A DNA stretch of 64,000 nucleotides from an archaeon SCG-AAA382B04 (lineage in GTDB: Archaea > Halobacteriota > Methanonatronarchaeia > Methanonatronarchaeales > Methanonatronarchaeaceae). The stretch covers positions 124,001 to 188,000 of the forward strand of contig PZKD01000100.1 of the NCBI GenBank assembly GCA_003034855.1. Reading direction: 5' to 3'. Each line of letters begins with the position of its first letter. Positions within the stretch are counted from its first letter, which is position 1. The notes below the pieces were generated by a model. That model was not told where the DNA came from. It did not search any database and saw nothing but the letters and a program-made list of their open reading frames with translations. Positions 53,535 to 62,628 of the stretch are shown here, in pieces. Made by a program: the position numbers and the translations under genes.

Positions 53535-53792
53535 TTAAAGTGGTGAATACTTTACTATCCCATATGTTAGTATTGCTGAGAAAAATAAAGCTCCTACTCA
53601 TGCTATTATTGTATAAAAAATTTTTTTGTTACTAACTCCGCCAGAACCTGCTATTAATCCTGAGCCTATAACCGAAGAAATTATAGATTCATTAAAGCTC
53701 TCTCAAATCATCACAAAAGTTAAAATTACCTTTCCCAAATGGCGTCTCTGAATTCTTGGTTTTAGTTTCATAGTTATTGCCTCAATAACTTC
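53535..53792 (-). pseudogene. Decayed C-terminal part of a PiT-type phosphate permease
   Basis: The minus strand reads EVIEAITMKLKPRIQRRHLG, KVILTFVMI, TGA, ESFNESIISSVIGSGLIAGS, then GGVSNKKIFYTIIA, TGA, VGALFFSAILTYGIVKYSPL and TAA. The order (IT-x-LxP, SIISSVIGSGL, GGV-x-NKK, I-x-AW) resembles the C-terminal helices of PiT-family inorganic phosphate transporters. Both internal TGA codons fall where Trp would be expected and are one transition from TGG. The N-terminal two-thirds are missing, so this is a pseudogene. The family call is tentative. Confidence 0.5.
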
Positions 53793-53869
53793 TTAGAGTC
53801 TGAGGTATTCAGCCAACTTGCAAATATAAGGTTGTTTTTTTAATTTTCAGTTTTATTTGTATTAAGGAA

Positions 53870-54736
53870 ATGTCTAAAAAAGAGAAAATAGCAAAATATG
53901 TAGCTATCCCATTTGCCGTTCTTGCTGTTTCTACGGCGGCTATTTTAATTAAATTATCTAAATCGCATCCTGTAGCAATCTCTTTTTATAGAATGGGGTT
54001 CTCTGCTTTAATTTTCCTTGTTCCTTTCTGGATGAGAAGGGAAAAAATCAAAAAGTTAGATTCTAAGGATTTATATCTTTCAATTTTGGCTGGTTTTATC
54101 TTGGCTTTTCATTTTGCTTTTTGGATATATTCGCTAGAGTTGACCACAGTTGCTTCTTCTGTCGTTTTAGTGAGTTCTCACCCTCTGTTGGTTTTATTTA
54201 TTTCTGATAAATTCTTTGGAGAAAATATAAACAAGAAAGCTTATTTTGCCGTTGTTTTTGCATTGATTGGTGTTTTCCTCATTTTTATTAGTGACTTGAG
54301 GGTTGAAAATTGGAGTGTATGGGGGGATCTGTTTGCTTTGATAGGTATGGTTCTCTTAGGTTTTTATCTATCTATTGGTAAAGTAGTTAGAGAAGAAGTT
54401 CCTACTGTTATCTATGTTTTTCTTGCTTATGGATTCGCTACTGTGGTTTTGGCTATCTTATCTCTTTTTATAGGAACCAGTTTCAAAGTGTATTCTTTAG
54501 GAGAATATGGTGTTTTTCTAGCTCTCGCTATTGTTCCTACTCTCTTTGGTCACACTGTCTATAATTGGTCCCTAAGGTATGTTCAAGCTGATTTAGTTTC
54601 TATTAGTTTACTTGGAGAACCGATATTGTCTTCTTTTTTGGCTTTAATTTTTCTATTTGAAATACCTCCCTTACTAACTATTTTTGGGGGAGTAATCACT
54701 ATTATTGGTATTTATTGGAGCCTTGTTTTGAGGTGA
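53870..54736 (+). CDS. EamA/DMT-family transporter
   Basis: 288 residues, ten membrane helices in two EamA repeats. AILIKLSKSHPVAISFYRMG, LSILAGFILAFHFAFWIYSL and TTVASSVVLVSSHPLLVLFI belong to the first repeat. VPTLFGHTVYNWSLRYVQAD and LVSISLLGEPILSSFLALIF belong to the second. This family exports or imports amino acids, nucleosides and other small metabolites. The substrate is unknown. A structured hairpin with T-run follows. Confidence 0.9.
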   Translation: MSKKEKIAKYVAIPFAVLAVSTAAILIKLSKSHPVAISFYRMGFSALIFLVPFWMRREKIKKLDSKDLYLSILAGFILAFHFAFWIYSLELTTVASSVVLVSSHPLLVLFISDKFFGENINKKAYFAVVFALIGVFLIFISDLRVENWSVWGDLFALIGMVLLGFYLSIGKVVREEVPTVIYVFLAYGFATVVLAILSLFIGTSFKVYSLGEYGVFLALAIVPTLFGHTVYNWSLRYVQADLVSISLLGEPILSSFLALIFLFEIPPLLTIFGGVITIIGIYWSLVLR

Positions 54737-54759
54737 TTAACTTAAAAAGAAAAAGGGGG

Positions 54760-54812
54760 AAAGGAAGATTCTCCTTTTTGTTAGGGGAGAATAGGAGGAT
54801 TTCTTCCTTTTT
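54760..54812 (+). terminator. Two-tier hairpin downstream of the EamA gene
   Basis: AAAGGAAGA pairs with TCTTCCTTT (nine bases) and, inside it, TTCTCC pairs with GGAGAA; a T-run closes the 3' side. It lies 24 bases after the EamA stop codon, and nothing else is visible before the next gene at 54938. Confidence 0.55.
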
Positions 54813-54937
54813 AGTAGTTTAATTTGTATTCCAATATATAAAAATTTTCGGTAATTGTCTAAGTATGTATTCGACAACATTTGCAAAAGATTTTAAGCAA
54901 AAGAAAATTATTAATTTCCGGCAATTTAGGGAAAAAA

Positions 54938-56323
54938 ATGGATTATGATGTGTGTATAATTGGTGGAGGTCCAGCAGGATTATTCGCAGCAGAAACTCTA
55001 TCTTATTCTAACCTATCAGTATGTCTCCTCGACAAAGGAAAAAAACCACTAAAAAGAGTGGAAAATGAAGACGTTTTATTTGGTATAGGAGGAGCAGGCG
55101 GACTATCCGATGGAAAACTAAACCTAACCCCTGATATAGGAATGGAAATTGACGAATTGGGGGTTGGAAAAAACGAAGCCAGCAACCTCATAAAATTTGT
55201 AGATGAAACATTCGTAGATCATGGAGTCAAAGAAGGACATTATGGATCCAGAGATGAAAAACGGCTCCAAAAAATAAACAAACTAAAAAGAAAAGCCGCC
55301 TCAAAAGGAGTGAACCTCGTTTATGGTCCTCAAAAACACATAGGATCAGATAAACTTCCTAATATAATGAAAAACATAATGGTTAAACTCAAAGAAAAAA
55401 ACATTGATTTCCTAACCCAAACCGAAGTAGAAGAAATTACAAAAAACGATAAATTTAAGCTAAAAACCACAGGTCCAAACCTAACATGTGAACACTTGAT
55501 ATCAGCACCAGGTAGAAGTGGAGCCGATTGGTTCAGAAACCAAGCTGAAGATCTGGGAATAAAAGTATCTTATGGACCAATAGACGTTGGGGTTAGAGTA
55601 GAACTACCCAAAGAAGTCTTCGATCCAATAACAGACGTAATTTATGACCCTAAATTCAAATGGAGAAGTAAAGGGTATGATGACCTTGTGAGAACCTTCT
55701 GTACAAATCCTGAGGGATATGTAGCTTCAGAACAATATGAAGACTTATTATTAGTAAATGGACATGCTAAAAAAGATACAAAAAGTAATCTAACAAATTT
55801 TGCATTATTAACAAGAATCCACTTAACAAAGCCCGTAGAAGACACAAAGGCCTATGGAAGAAAAATAGCAGAATTAGCAAACAAGATTGGAGGAGATCAG
55901 ATACTAGCGCAAAGACTAAAAGATCTAAGAAAATGGAGGAGATCAGATCAAGGGAGACTCAAAAACTTACCCTTCCAGCCATCTTTAGAAAATTATACAC
56001 CTGGTGATATTTCTCTTGCCCTACCCCAGAGGATCGTTATGGATATCATCCATGGATTAGAAACACTGGGAGAATTAGTTCCTGGAGTAAATCAAGACCA
56101 CACCCTCCTTTATTGTCCCGAAATAAAATTCTATGACTCAGTTTATAAGACGAACAATCTTTTAGAAACAAATGTAAATAACCTAAGAGTAGCAGGAGAT
56201 GGAGTAGGCAAATCTAGAGGAATTGTAGGAGGAGCTGTTTCGGGAATTATAACTGCTGTAGGCGTTTTGAATGAAAAGGATATGATTAACAAAAAGCCAG
56301 AGAATTTAGATTTTTCTCCATAA
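54938..56323 (+). CDS. FAD-dependent dehydrogenase (COG2509-like)
   Basis: 461 residues from the ATG at 54938, with AGGGA upstream; the longer frame adds an unrelated basic leader. The FAD site is [80 protein letters not shown] and the final [20 protein letters not shown] match the COG2509 flavoprotein family. Its physiological substrate is unknown; no disulfide motif is present at the active region. It converges on scpB. Confidence 0.88.
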   Translation: MDYDVCIIGGGPAGLFAAETLSYSNLSVCLLDKGKKPLKRVENEDVLFGIGGAGGLSDGKLNLTPDIGMEIDELGVGKNEASNLIKFVDETFVDHGVKEGHYGSRDEKRLQKINKLKRKAASKGVNLVYGPQKHIGSDKLPNIMKNIMVKLKEKNIDFLTQTEVEEITKNDKFKLKTTGPNLTCEHLISAPGRSGADWFRNQAEDLGIKVSYGPIDVGVRVELPKEVFDPITDVIYDPKFKWRSKGYDDLVRTFCTNPEGYVASEQYEDLLLVNGHAKKDTKSNLTNFALLTRIHLTKPVEDTKAYGRKIAELANKIGGDQILAQRLKDLRKWRRSDQGRLKNLPFQPSLENYTPGDISLALPQRIVMDIIHGLETLGELVPGVNQDHTLLYCPEIKFYDSVYKTNNLLETNVNNLRVAGDGVGKSRGIVGGAVSGIITAVGVLNEKDMINKKPENLDFSP

Positions 56324-56336
56324 CAGACTAATATTT

Positions 56337-56885
56337 TTATTCTACCTCACTGGAATTCTTATTTCGGTCAAAAAAATCCTCTAAGGTAGATTTGTCGAAT
56401 TTATTTGTCAAATTTTCACGCACTTCACTTGGTTTTACTGCATCAATCCCAAAATACTCTGAAAAACTATTTGTTGTGTATAAAAGCTTTGTTCTACCTT
56501 GTGGTTCACTATCAACCAATGATTTTTCTTCTAATTCACTTATATGGCTATAAGACTTATTTCCTCTTACATTAACTACCTCTGATTGCCTAACTGGTTG
56601 CCTAAACGCTATTAAAGAAAGTGTCCTCAAAACTGGTTCCGAGATATCTTTAGGAGCTAGTTTGCGTACTTCTTCTGAATATTCAGTTTTTACCTGCATA
56701 ACGTATTTTTTTCCAATTTTCTTAATTTCTAATGCAGTATTTCTCTTCTGATATTTTTTTCTAAGTTTTTTAACTAATTCTTCTACTCTATTTTTTTTTA
56801 ATCCAGTAACTTTTGAAATTTCATTTTTATTTAGAGGGGAGCCTGCGGTAAAAAGTGCAGCTTCAACTACTTTTTCATTTTCCAT
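56337..56885 (-). CDS. scpB: Segregation and condensation protein B
   Basis: 182 residues: two winged-helix domains. [20 protein letters not shown] and the second-domain [20 protein letters not shown] and [20 protein letters not shown] are ScpB signatures. The tail [11 protein letters not shown] is also typical. It binds ScpA and SMC in the condensin complex. The ribosome-binding site GGAGGAGGT before its ATG is contributed by the transposon-end remnant lying between scpA and scpB. Confidence 0.92.
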   Translation of the reverse strand: MENEKVVEAALFTAGSPLNKNEISKVTGLKKNRVEELVKKLRKKYQKRNTALEIKKIGKKYVMQVKTEYSEEVRKLAPKDISEPVLRTLSLIAFRQPVRQSEVVNVRGNKSYSHISELEEKSLVDSEPQGRTKLLYTTNSFSEYFGIDAVKPSEVRENLTNKFDKSTLEDFFDRNKNSSEVE

Positions 56886-56889
56886 ATAT

Positions 56890-56930
56890 TTGACCTCCTC
56901 CCCCGCCTAAAGACGGAGGTAGACGGGCTT
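56890..56930 (-). mobile_element. IS200/IS605 right-end-like module inside the smc operon
   Basis: Minus-strand reading: AAGCCCGTCTACCTCCG, loop TCTTTAGG, then CGGGGGAGGAGGTCAA. It starts about ten bases after the scpA stop and ends four bases before the scpB ATG, on the operon strand. Its purine-rich arm is the only Shine-Dalgarno sequence available to scpB. Confidence 0.62.
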
Positions 56931-56939
56931 TAAACATTA

Positions 56940-57689
56940 TCAACAGCTAGGTCTAATTTTAATTTCGCCATACATCTCTTCTTGAATCAACAACACCTTC
57001 TCTCTATTAGCTAAAAAGAGGATTGAAAGAAATTTGTCGATTATGTTGGATCTAGTTTTTATTTCTATTAATTCACTAAATTTTATCTCCTTTTTCTTTC
57101 GAAATCCCTTCTTAATCTTTTGATAGGTTTCCTCTACTTTTTTCTCAATTTCTTCATCATGAGCTAAATTTTTAACTTTTTCTTCATCTTTTTCTTCTTT
57201 TTTGGATTTTAATTTTCGTTTTCTTTTTTTGCTTTTTTCTTGCTCTAAAGCATTTTTTAACTCATCCATCAACTCAATAATAGTTGCTGATCTTTTTGAT
57301 TTCCTTCGTGCCGGCATCTCCAATTTCGGGGGTTCTTGTTTTGTGGGATTAAAAACAGCTGGTTCCCACTTATCTTGGGAGGGAGGTTCTTTTTCCTTTT
57401 CTTCATCTTCGATAAGGCAGTCGCTTTTTTTTCTCAATAAGATAGAAGCACAATAAAGAGTCTTTGCAGTTATAGCTAAGTCTTTTTTTTCTAAAATTTC
57501 TACTTTATCTAAAAATTTATCAGCCACATCCACTATATCCAGATCCCATGGATCTATCTCGTTTTCTTCAACCAAATTAAGAAGTATCTCAATTGGTTGT
57601 TCTTTTTTGATGCTTTCATCTGATTTTTCTATAATCCTCTTTTTGACTTTTTTTGGAAAGGTTATCTCTTTGATGTCTTTAATTGCCAT
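56940..57689 (-). CDS. scpA: Segregation and condensation protein A
   Basis: 249 residues. The SMC-head-binding N-terminal region has EQPIEILLNLVEENEIDPWD and DIVDVADKFLDKVEILEKKD, then TAKTLYCASILLRKKSDCLI. A long acidic/basic linker (about 110-190) precedes the C-terminal winged helix (SELIEIKTRSNIIDKFLSIL, then FLANREKVLLIQEEMYGEI). As the kleisin it bridges the two SMC heads. It overlaps the smc end by 11 bases. Confidence 0.93.
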   Translation of the reverse strand: MAIKDIKEITFPKKVKKRIIEKSDESIKKEQPIEILLNLVEENEIDPWDLDIVDVADKFLDKVEILEKKDLAITAKTLYCASILLRKKSDCLIEDEEKEKEPPSQDKWEPAVFNPTKQEPPKLEMPARRKSKRSATIIELMDELKNALEQEKSKKRKRKLKSKKEEKDEEKVKNLAHDEEIEKKVEETYQKIKKGFRKKKEIKFSELIEIKTRSNIIDKFLSILFLANREKVLLIQEEMYGEIKIRPSC

Positions 57690-60600
57690 CTAGATTCACC
57701 CCTGTTGCTTTTGAAACTCCTTTGTCCATCGTTATGCCAATAGTTCTATTAGAAGATTCCAGAGTTGGTTTTCTGAGTGAAACAACTATGAATTGAGCTT
57801 TGTCTGATAATTTTTCTATCATCTTTGCTACTCTTTCTACATTCGCTCCATCTAGAAACATATCGATCTCATCAAAAGCATAGAATGGAGCTGGGTTATA
57901 TCTTTGAATTGCAAATATAAAGGAAAGTGCTGTCAGGCTCTTTTCTCCTCCTGACATTGCTTCTAATCTCCTTACATTCTTACCTGCAGGTTTTGCTTTA
58001 ATTGTCAATCCCCCTTCAAAAGGATCATCTTGACTCTCTAAAACTAATTCTGCATCTCCTTCAGGAGACAGTTTTGAAAAAACCTCTTTGAAATTTGAAT
58101 TAATTTCGTCAAATGTATTTAAGAAAATTTCTCTTTTCTTTTCTTCATAGCTTTCTATTCTTTCTATTATACCTTCTCTCTCATCTTCAAGAATCTCTAC
58201 TCTTTCAGTTAGATAATTTTTTCTTTCTTCAACTTCTTCAAACTCTTGTATAGCCCTCATATTAACGGGCTCTAACTCTTTCATTTCTTTTTTAATTGAA
58301 TTAATAGAAGATTCTATTTTTTCTGGAGAACCAATATCTTTTTCAATTTCTTTTTGATCTATGTCTTCAGAAATCTTTTCTATTTTTTGTTGTTTTTCTT
58401 TCCTATCTCTGTTTAGGCTCTCTATTTTTTTATCAATTTGATTCTTTCTTTCTTCAAGATTTCTTTCCCTGTCTTCTAAGTCATTTAATTCATCTATTAA
58501 TTCGTCTCTTTTATTTCTAAGTTTTTTAAGTTCTTCATCGATTTTTTTATCTCTTTCCTTTTTATTTTCTAACCTATCTTTTAATTTTTTAATTTTAGAT
58601 TTCTTTTTATCTTTCTTAGAATGCAATTTTTCTTCTTTATTATCTAATTCATCATTTTCTTGTTCTATTTCGTCGATATCTTCTTTTGTATATTTTATTT
58701 CTAAATTTATTTCTTTAATTTTATTCTCTACACTTCTCTTCCTATCTTTTAATTTATCTATTTCATCCTTTTTATTGTCGAGTTTTTCCATCAACTCTGG
58801 TATTTTAGAGTCTTCAATTTTTTGTTCTAATTTTTCTTTTTTCTCCTTTTTATCCCTTATGTCACTGTCAAGGTCCTTGATTTCCTCTTCAATACTCGCT
58901 ATCTCTTCTTGTTGATTATTTCTGGTATTTATGGATTCCTCTTTACGATTATTTGTTTTTTCTAATTTTTTATCGATTTTATTGGTTTTATTTCTTAATT
59001 CTTTAATTTTAGATTGCTTAACTTCTTCTTTCCTTTTTCTTTTGTCTATCTTATCTTTTATTCTTTGGATACTTTCTTCAACATTTTTTATTTCTCTCTT
59101 TTTTAGGTCTCTTTTCTTTTTTAGTTTTGAAATTTCTTCATCTAATTTCTGGATTTTATCTTCTTGGTTAACTTCGAATTTGAATCTGCTTTTTTTCTTT
59201 GAACCTCCTGACATTCCTCCTCTTGGATCTATAAGTTCACCGTCAAGAGTGGCTATCCTCACTCCACCCATCTGTTTTCTAGCTTTATCTAAATCTTTCA
59301 TTACAACTGTGTCACCAAAAACATACCAAAAAGCTGGCTTGAATTTTTCATCAAAATTAACGAGGTTTATTGCGTAATCAATAGCCCCTTCTTTTTCTAC
59401 TAATTTTTTTGCTTTTTCTCTTGGGGACATAGGATTGATTTTATTTAGGGGAAGAAAAGTTGCTCTTCCATAATCATTCTGTTTAAGATACTCGATACAT
59501 CTTTGAGCATCTTCATCTTTATCCACAACTATACATTGCATTTGTCCTCCTGCAGCTACCTCTAATGCAGTTGAATATTTTTCTTGTACTTTACCTAATT
59601 CGGAAATAGTTCCATAAACGCCAGGAATGCCCTTACTTTTTTTGGCTTTAAGAATTTTTCTTACTGGTCTTGAGTACTTATTTTTCATTTCTTTTGCTGC
59701 TTGAACTTTTGTTTCAGCTTTCGCTAGTTCTTGTTGTTTTTTGTCTAATTTGGACTTAATTGATTCTAGTTTGTTTCTTTTTTGTTCTAATTCATTTTTT
59801 AATTCATCAATATTGGCTTCTAAATCTCTTTTTTCCTCAATTATGTTCGACAAATCTTCTTCTACTGAATTTATTTTTTCTTGATTTTGTTTCTTATTTT
59901 CTTCAAGTTCTTTGATTCTTTCTTTAAAATCAGAGATTTCTTCTTCTTTTCTTCTTAATGAATCCATTATTCTATCTTTTTCTCTAAGTGATTCGTTTTT
60001 TTCATCCTCTAGTTCTTCTAGCTCTTTCTTTAGTTCTGAAACCCTTTCTTTGATTTCGAATGATTCATTGTCTATTTCAGATATTTCTTGCTCTAGTTGT
60101 TCTTTTTGTTTTTTGAGGTTGTTTATTTCGTTTTTTAGATTCTTTTTCTTTATTTGTTTCTTTTCTTTCTTTTCTTCTAACCTTTCTACTTTGTCTTGAG
60201 CGTCTTTTTGTTTTTTATATAGTTTTTTCCTTTTTTGATCGATTTCTTTTATTGAATCGTCTACCATTGATATAGACTCTTTTATTGTTGATATATCGCC
60301 TTTAATTTCCTCTATTTCTCTTTTTATTTTTATTTGTTCTTTTTCTCCCTTATCAGAAATCTCTGTGTTAAGTTCATTTAAATTGTCTTCTAATTGGGAA
60401 ATTTGTTTTTTTACTTTAACCAGTTTTTTTGCTTTTTTGTCTTTTTGTTTCTCTTTTTTCTCGATAAGTTGATTTATGTCTTCTATTTCTTGCTTTATTT
60501 GATCCTTTCTAGCAAGAATAAGTAATTTCTCTTTTTTCTTTTTTTCCTCTTTTAAATTCTTGTATTCAACTGCTTCGTTCTTTTCTTCCTTTAAATTATC

Positions 60601-61212
60601 TATTCTGTCCTTAATCTCGGATAATATTATGTTAACTCTGTCGATTCTTTCTTTTACTTTGTCTAATTCCTCTTTTGCTTTTTGTTTTTTGTCATCAAAT
60701 TGTGCTACACCTGCTATTTCATCGATTATTTCTCTCCGATTTTTGCTGCTCATGTTGATTAAGCCAGTTACATCCCCCTGCATTATTATGTTATATCCAT
60801 TTTCTGATACACCTGCTTCTGCCAATAGCTCTCTAATATCGTTGAGTTTTACAGAATTACCATTTATGTAATAATAACTATAGTGTCCTTTGTCAGTTTC
60901 TTTGACTTTCCTAGTTATCTCCACCTCGTCATCGTCTACTGGTAACTCACCATTTTCATTCTCTAATTTCAGCGTAACCTCGGCATAATTTGGATTTTTT
61001 CCATTTTCCCCTTCGTAAATTAAATCAGTTAGGTTTTCGGCTCTCATCTGATTTGTAGAAGTTGTGCCCGTTACAAAACAAAAAGCATCAACTATATTTG
61101 ATTTACCCGATCCATTTGGGCCTGAGATAGCGTTGAAGCCATCTGAGAAAGGTATTTTTGTTTTATTTCCGAAGGATTTGAAGTTGTTTAAAACTACCTC
61201 CTTGACTCTCAA
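57679..61212 (-). CDS. smc: Chromosome segregation ATPase SMC
   Basis: 1177 residues. The head parts are Walker A (GPNGSGKSNIVDAFCFVTG) at residues about 33-51 and, at the C-terminus, the signature LEAMSGGEKSLTALSFIFAI and Walker B FYAFDEIDMFLDGANVERV. The two coiled-coil arms run about 170-510 and 680-1010. They flank the hinge (GVYGTISELGKVQEKYSTAL, then GGMSGGSKKKSRFKF at its end). It compacts and segregates DNA with ScpAB. The start is TTG at 61212, with GAGGGG six bases upstream in the end of the preceding gene. Confidence 0.97.
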   Translation of the reverse strand: MRVKEVVLNNFKSFGNKTKIPFSDGFNAISGPNGSGKSNIVDAFCFVTGTTSTNQMRAENLTDLIYEGENGKNPNYAEVTLKLENENGELPVDDDEVEITRKVKETDKGHYSYYYINGNSVKLNDIRELLAEAGVSENGYNIIMQGDVTGLINMSSKNRREIIDEIAGVAQFDDKKQKAKEELDKVKERIDRVNIILSEIKDRIDNLKEEKNEAVEYKNLKEEKKKKEKLLILARKDQIKQEIEDINQLIEKKEKQKDKKAKKLVKVKKQISQLEDNLNELNTEISDKGEKEQIKIKREIEEIKGDISTIKESISMVDDSIKEIDQKRKKLYKKQKDAQDKVERLEEKKEKKQIKKKNLKNEINNLKKQKEQLEQEISEIDNESFEIKERVSELKKELEELEDEKNESLREKDRIMDSLRRKEEEISDFKERIKELEENKKQNQEKINSVEEDLSNIIEEKRDLEANIDELKNELEQKRNKLESIKSKLDKKQQELAKAETKVQAAKEMKNKYSRPVRKILKAKKSKGIPGVYGTISELGKVQEKYSTALEVAAGGQMQCIVVDKDEDAQRCIEYLKQNDYGRATFLPLNKINPMSPREKAKKLVEKEGAIDYAINLVNFDEKFKPAFWYVFGDTVVMKDLDKARKQMGGVRIATLDGELIDPRGGMSGGSKKKSRFKFEVNQEDKIQKLDEEISKLKKKRDLKKREIKNVEESIQRIKDKIDKRKRKEEVKQSKIKELRNKTNKIDKKLEKTNNRKEESINTRNNQQEEIASIEEEIKDLDSDIRDKKEKKEKLEQKIEDSKIPELMEKLDNKKDEIDKLKDRKRSVENKIKEINLEIKYTKEDIDEIEQENDELDNKEEKLHSKKDKKKSKIKKLKDRLENKKERDKKIDEELKKLRNKRDELIDELNDLEDRERNLEERKNQIDKKIESLNRDRKEKQQKIEKISEDIDQKEIEKDIGSPEKIESSINSIKKEMKELEPVNMRAIQEFEEVEERKNYLTERVEILEDEREGIIERIESYEEKKREIFLNTFDEINSNFKEVFSKLSPEGDAELVLESQDDPFEGGLTIKAKPAGKNVRRLEAMSGGEKSLTALSFIFAIQRYNPAPFYAFDEIDMFLDGANVERVAKMIEKLSDKAQFIVVSLRKPTLESSNRTIGITMDKGVSKATGVNLDGN

Positions 61213-61215
61213 TTT

Positions 61216-61548
61216 CTACCCCTCTTCTTTGTCTCCTGCCACAATCATCTCACCATTGGAAACTTCCTTTGACTTTTCTTCTTTTTCTGCAACGATAAAC
61301 TCCCCTCCACCTTCTCTTTTTTTCTTTTGTTTATTGTCCGTTTTCTTTTTCTCTGACTTTTTCTCACTTTTTTGAATCCCACTCGTTTGATTCTGTTTTT
61401 TGTTTAATTGGCGCTTTAGTTCTGTATTTTGGCTTTCAAGCTTCCTTATCTGGTTTGATTTTCTCTCTAACCTATCTTCTAAGGTTATTATCTTTTTCTC
61501 TAACCTATCAATTACTCTATCAGCTCTAGAATTAGATTTATTATCCAT
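61216..61548 (-). CDS. Charged coiled-coil protein upstream of smc
   Basis: 110 residues, almost entirely Lys, Glu, Asp, Gln, Asn and Ser. A coiled coil (about 8-55: DRVIDRLEKKIITLEDRLER, then KLESQNTELKRQLNKKQ) is followed by a low-complexity tail ending GEMIVAGDKEEG and TAG. GGAGGGG precedes the ATG. After the TAG a single AAA codon separates it, in frame, from the TTG start of smc. It is first in the smc operon and may be an accessory factor. I know no family. Confidence 0.68.
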   Translation of the reverse strand: MDNKSNSRADRVIDRLEKKIITLEDRLERKSNQIRKLESQNTELKRQLNKKQNQTSGIQKSEKKSEKKKTDNKQKKKREGGGEFIVAEKEEKSKEVSNGEMIVAGDKEEG

Positions 61549-61617
61549 CCTATCCCCTCCATTTTTGAATAGGTGAAGATTAAGCCTTATATCTTTGGGT
61601 TAATATTGATGAGCTAA

Positions 61618-61660
61618 AGTTTCAGGGATACAAAAGATTTAGGAAGATGTCTTCCTAACC
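61618..61660 (-). mobile_element. IS200/IS605 right-end-like module (degenerate)
   Basis: Minus-strand reading: GGTTAGGAAGACATCTTCC, then TAAATCTTTTGTATCCCTGA. It retains the TTATCTTAATGGTTaGgAAG flank common to the other copies, while the distal arm has decayed. It lies immediately before the ATG of the gene at 61672 and in the opposite orientation to it. Confidence 0.42.
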
Positions 61661-61671
61661 ATTAAGATAAA

Positions 61672-62628
61672 ATGACTGATGTTAAAACCAATGTATCTGG
61701 ATTTTTTCCTAGACCTCCTTATCTTAGAGAAAAACTCAAAAGTATCGGTGGTTTACAAAAAGAAAGTATGAAAGAAGAAACCAAAAAAGAAATAATTGAT
61801 TATGTCAATAGAGCGAGAAATGAAGTTATTAAATTACAAAACAAAGCTAATTTAGATTATTGTAGTGAAGGACAATTATTATGGGACGATTTACTTGCCT
61901 ATCCTGCTACAAAAATAAATGGATTCAAAATGAATGGATTAATTCGATATTACAACACTAATAGGTTTTATAGAACACCTATAATAAAAAACAAATTAAA
62001 ATTAGATAATGATTTTATAATTGAGGATACAAAAAAAGCTCAAAATATAAGTAACCTTCCAATAACCACTTTATTGCCTGGGCCCTTCACCTTACTTGAT
62101 TTGTCAGAGAATAAGTACTATGATAAAAGTTATGATGCAATAAATGATATCAAAAAAATTTTAATAAACAAAATTACTTCTCTCGAAGATTTAGGAATTG
62201 AAACTATACAGATTGATGACCCTAGCATAACTAAAAACTTTGATGGAATCAAAAGAGTCCATCGGGACCTTAAAGATAAAACTGATCTCACTCTAATAAT
62301 CAATACTTATTTTGGAGATGCCACTCCGATTTTCGATGAATTAAACGACATTGTTGATGGAATAGGGCTTGATTTGGTGAATTTTGAATCAAATTGGGAG
62401 ATTCTAAAAAACAAAAAAACTCCTCGAGTATTGAAGTTAGGCCTTTTCGATTCTAAGAACACTAGGGTTGAAAGAAAAAAAAAGGTTGTTAGAGAGGTAG
62501 AAAACATTCTTGAATTCATTGATTCTGAGGAAATAATCATCTCTACTAATCTAAATCTAGATTTCTTACCTTGGCCTGTTATGGAGAAAAAAATTGAAAC
62601 TATAGGTTTAGTAGGGGAGGAATTTTAG
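61672..62628 (+). CDS. MetE N-terminal-like TIM-barrel protein without zinc ligands
   Basis: 318 residues. [40 protein letters not shown] and [13 protein letters not shown] follow the MetE/UROD barrel order. At the positions of the zinc ligands in the neighbouring catalytic subunit it has INTYFGD instead of HACYG and [10 protein letters not shown] instead of [10 protein letters not shown]. It therefore cannot bind the zinc that activates homocysteine, like the N-terminal half of long MetE. It probably partners the core-MetE encoded next. It ends with TAG, overlapping the next GTG. Confidence 0.82.
   Translation: MTDVKTNVSGFFPRPPYLREKLKSIGGLQKESMKEETKKEIIDYVNRARNEVIKLQNKANLDYCSEGQLLWDDLLAYPATKINGFKMNGLIRYYNTNRFYRTPIIKNKLKLDNDFIIEDTKKAQNISNLPITTLLPGPFTLLDLSENKYYDKSYDAINDIKKILINKITSLEDLGIETIQIDDPSITKNFDGIKRVHRDLKDKTDLTLIINTYFGDATPIFDELNDIVDGIGLDLVNFESNWEILKNKKTPRVLKLGLFDSKNTRVERKKKVVREVENILEFIDSEEIIISTNLNLDFLPWPVMEKKIETIGLVGEEF

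Noticed and set aside
53535-53792. TGA read as Trp or selenocysteine
   Set aside because: TGA is used as a normal stop by many genes here (livH, livG, smc-operon scpA, coiled neighbours), no SECIS-like element was noticed, and the gene is truncated anyway. Pseudogene decay is simpler.
58900-60900. Long Ser/Phe/Leu-rich frames antisense to smc
   Set aside because: They are mirror images of the Lys/Glu-rich coiled coil and lack starts and family features.
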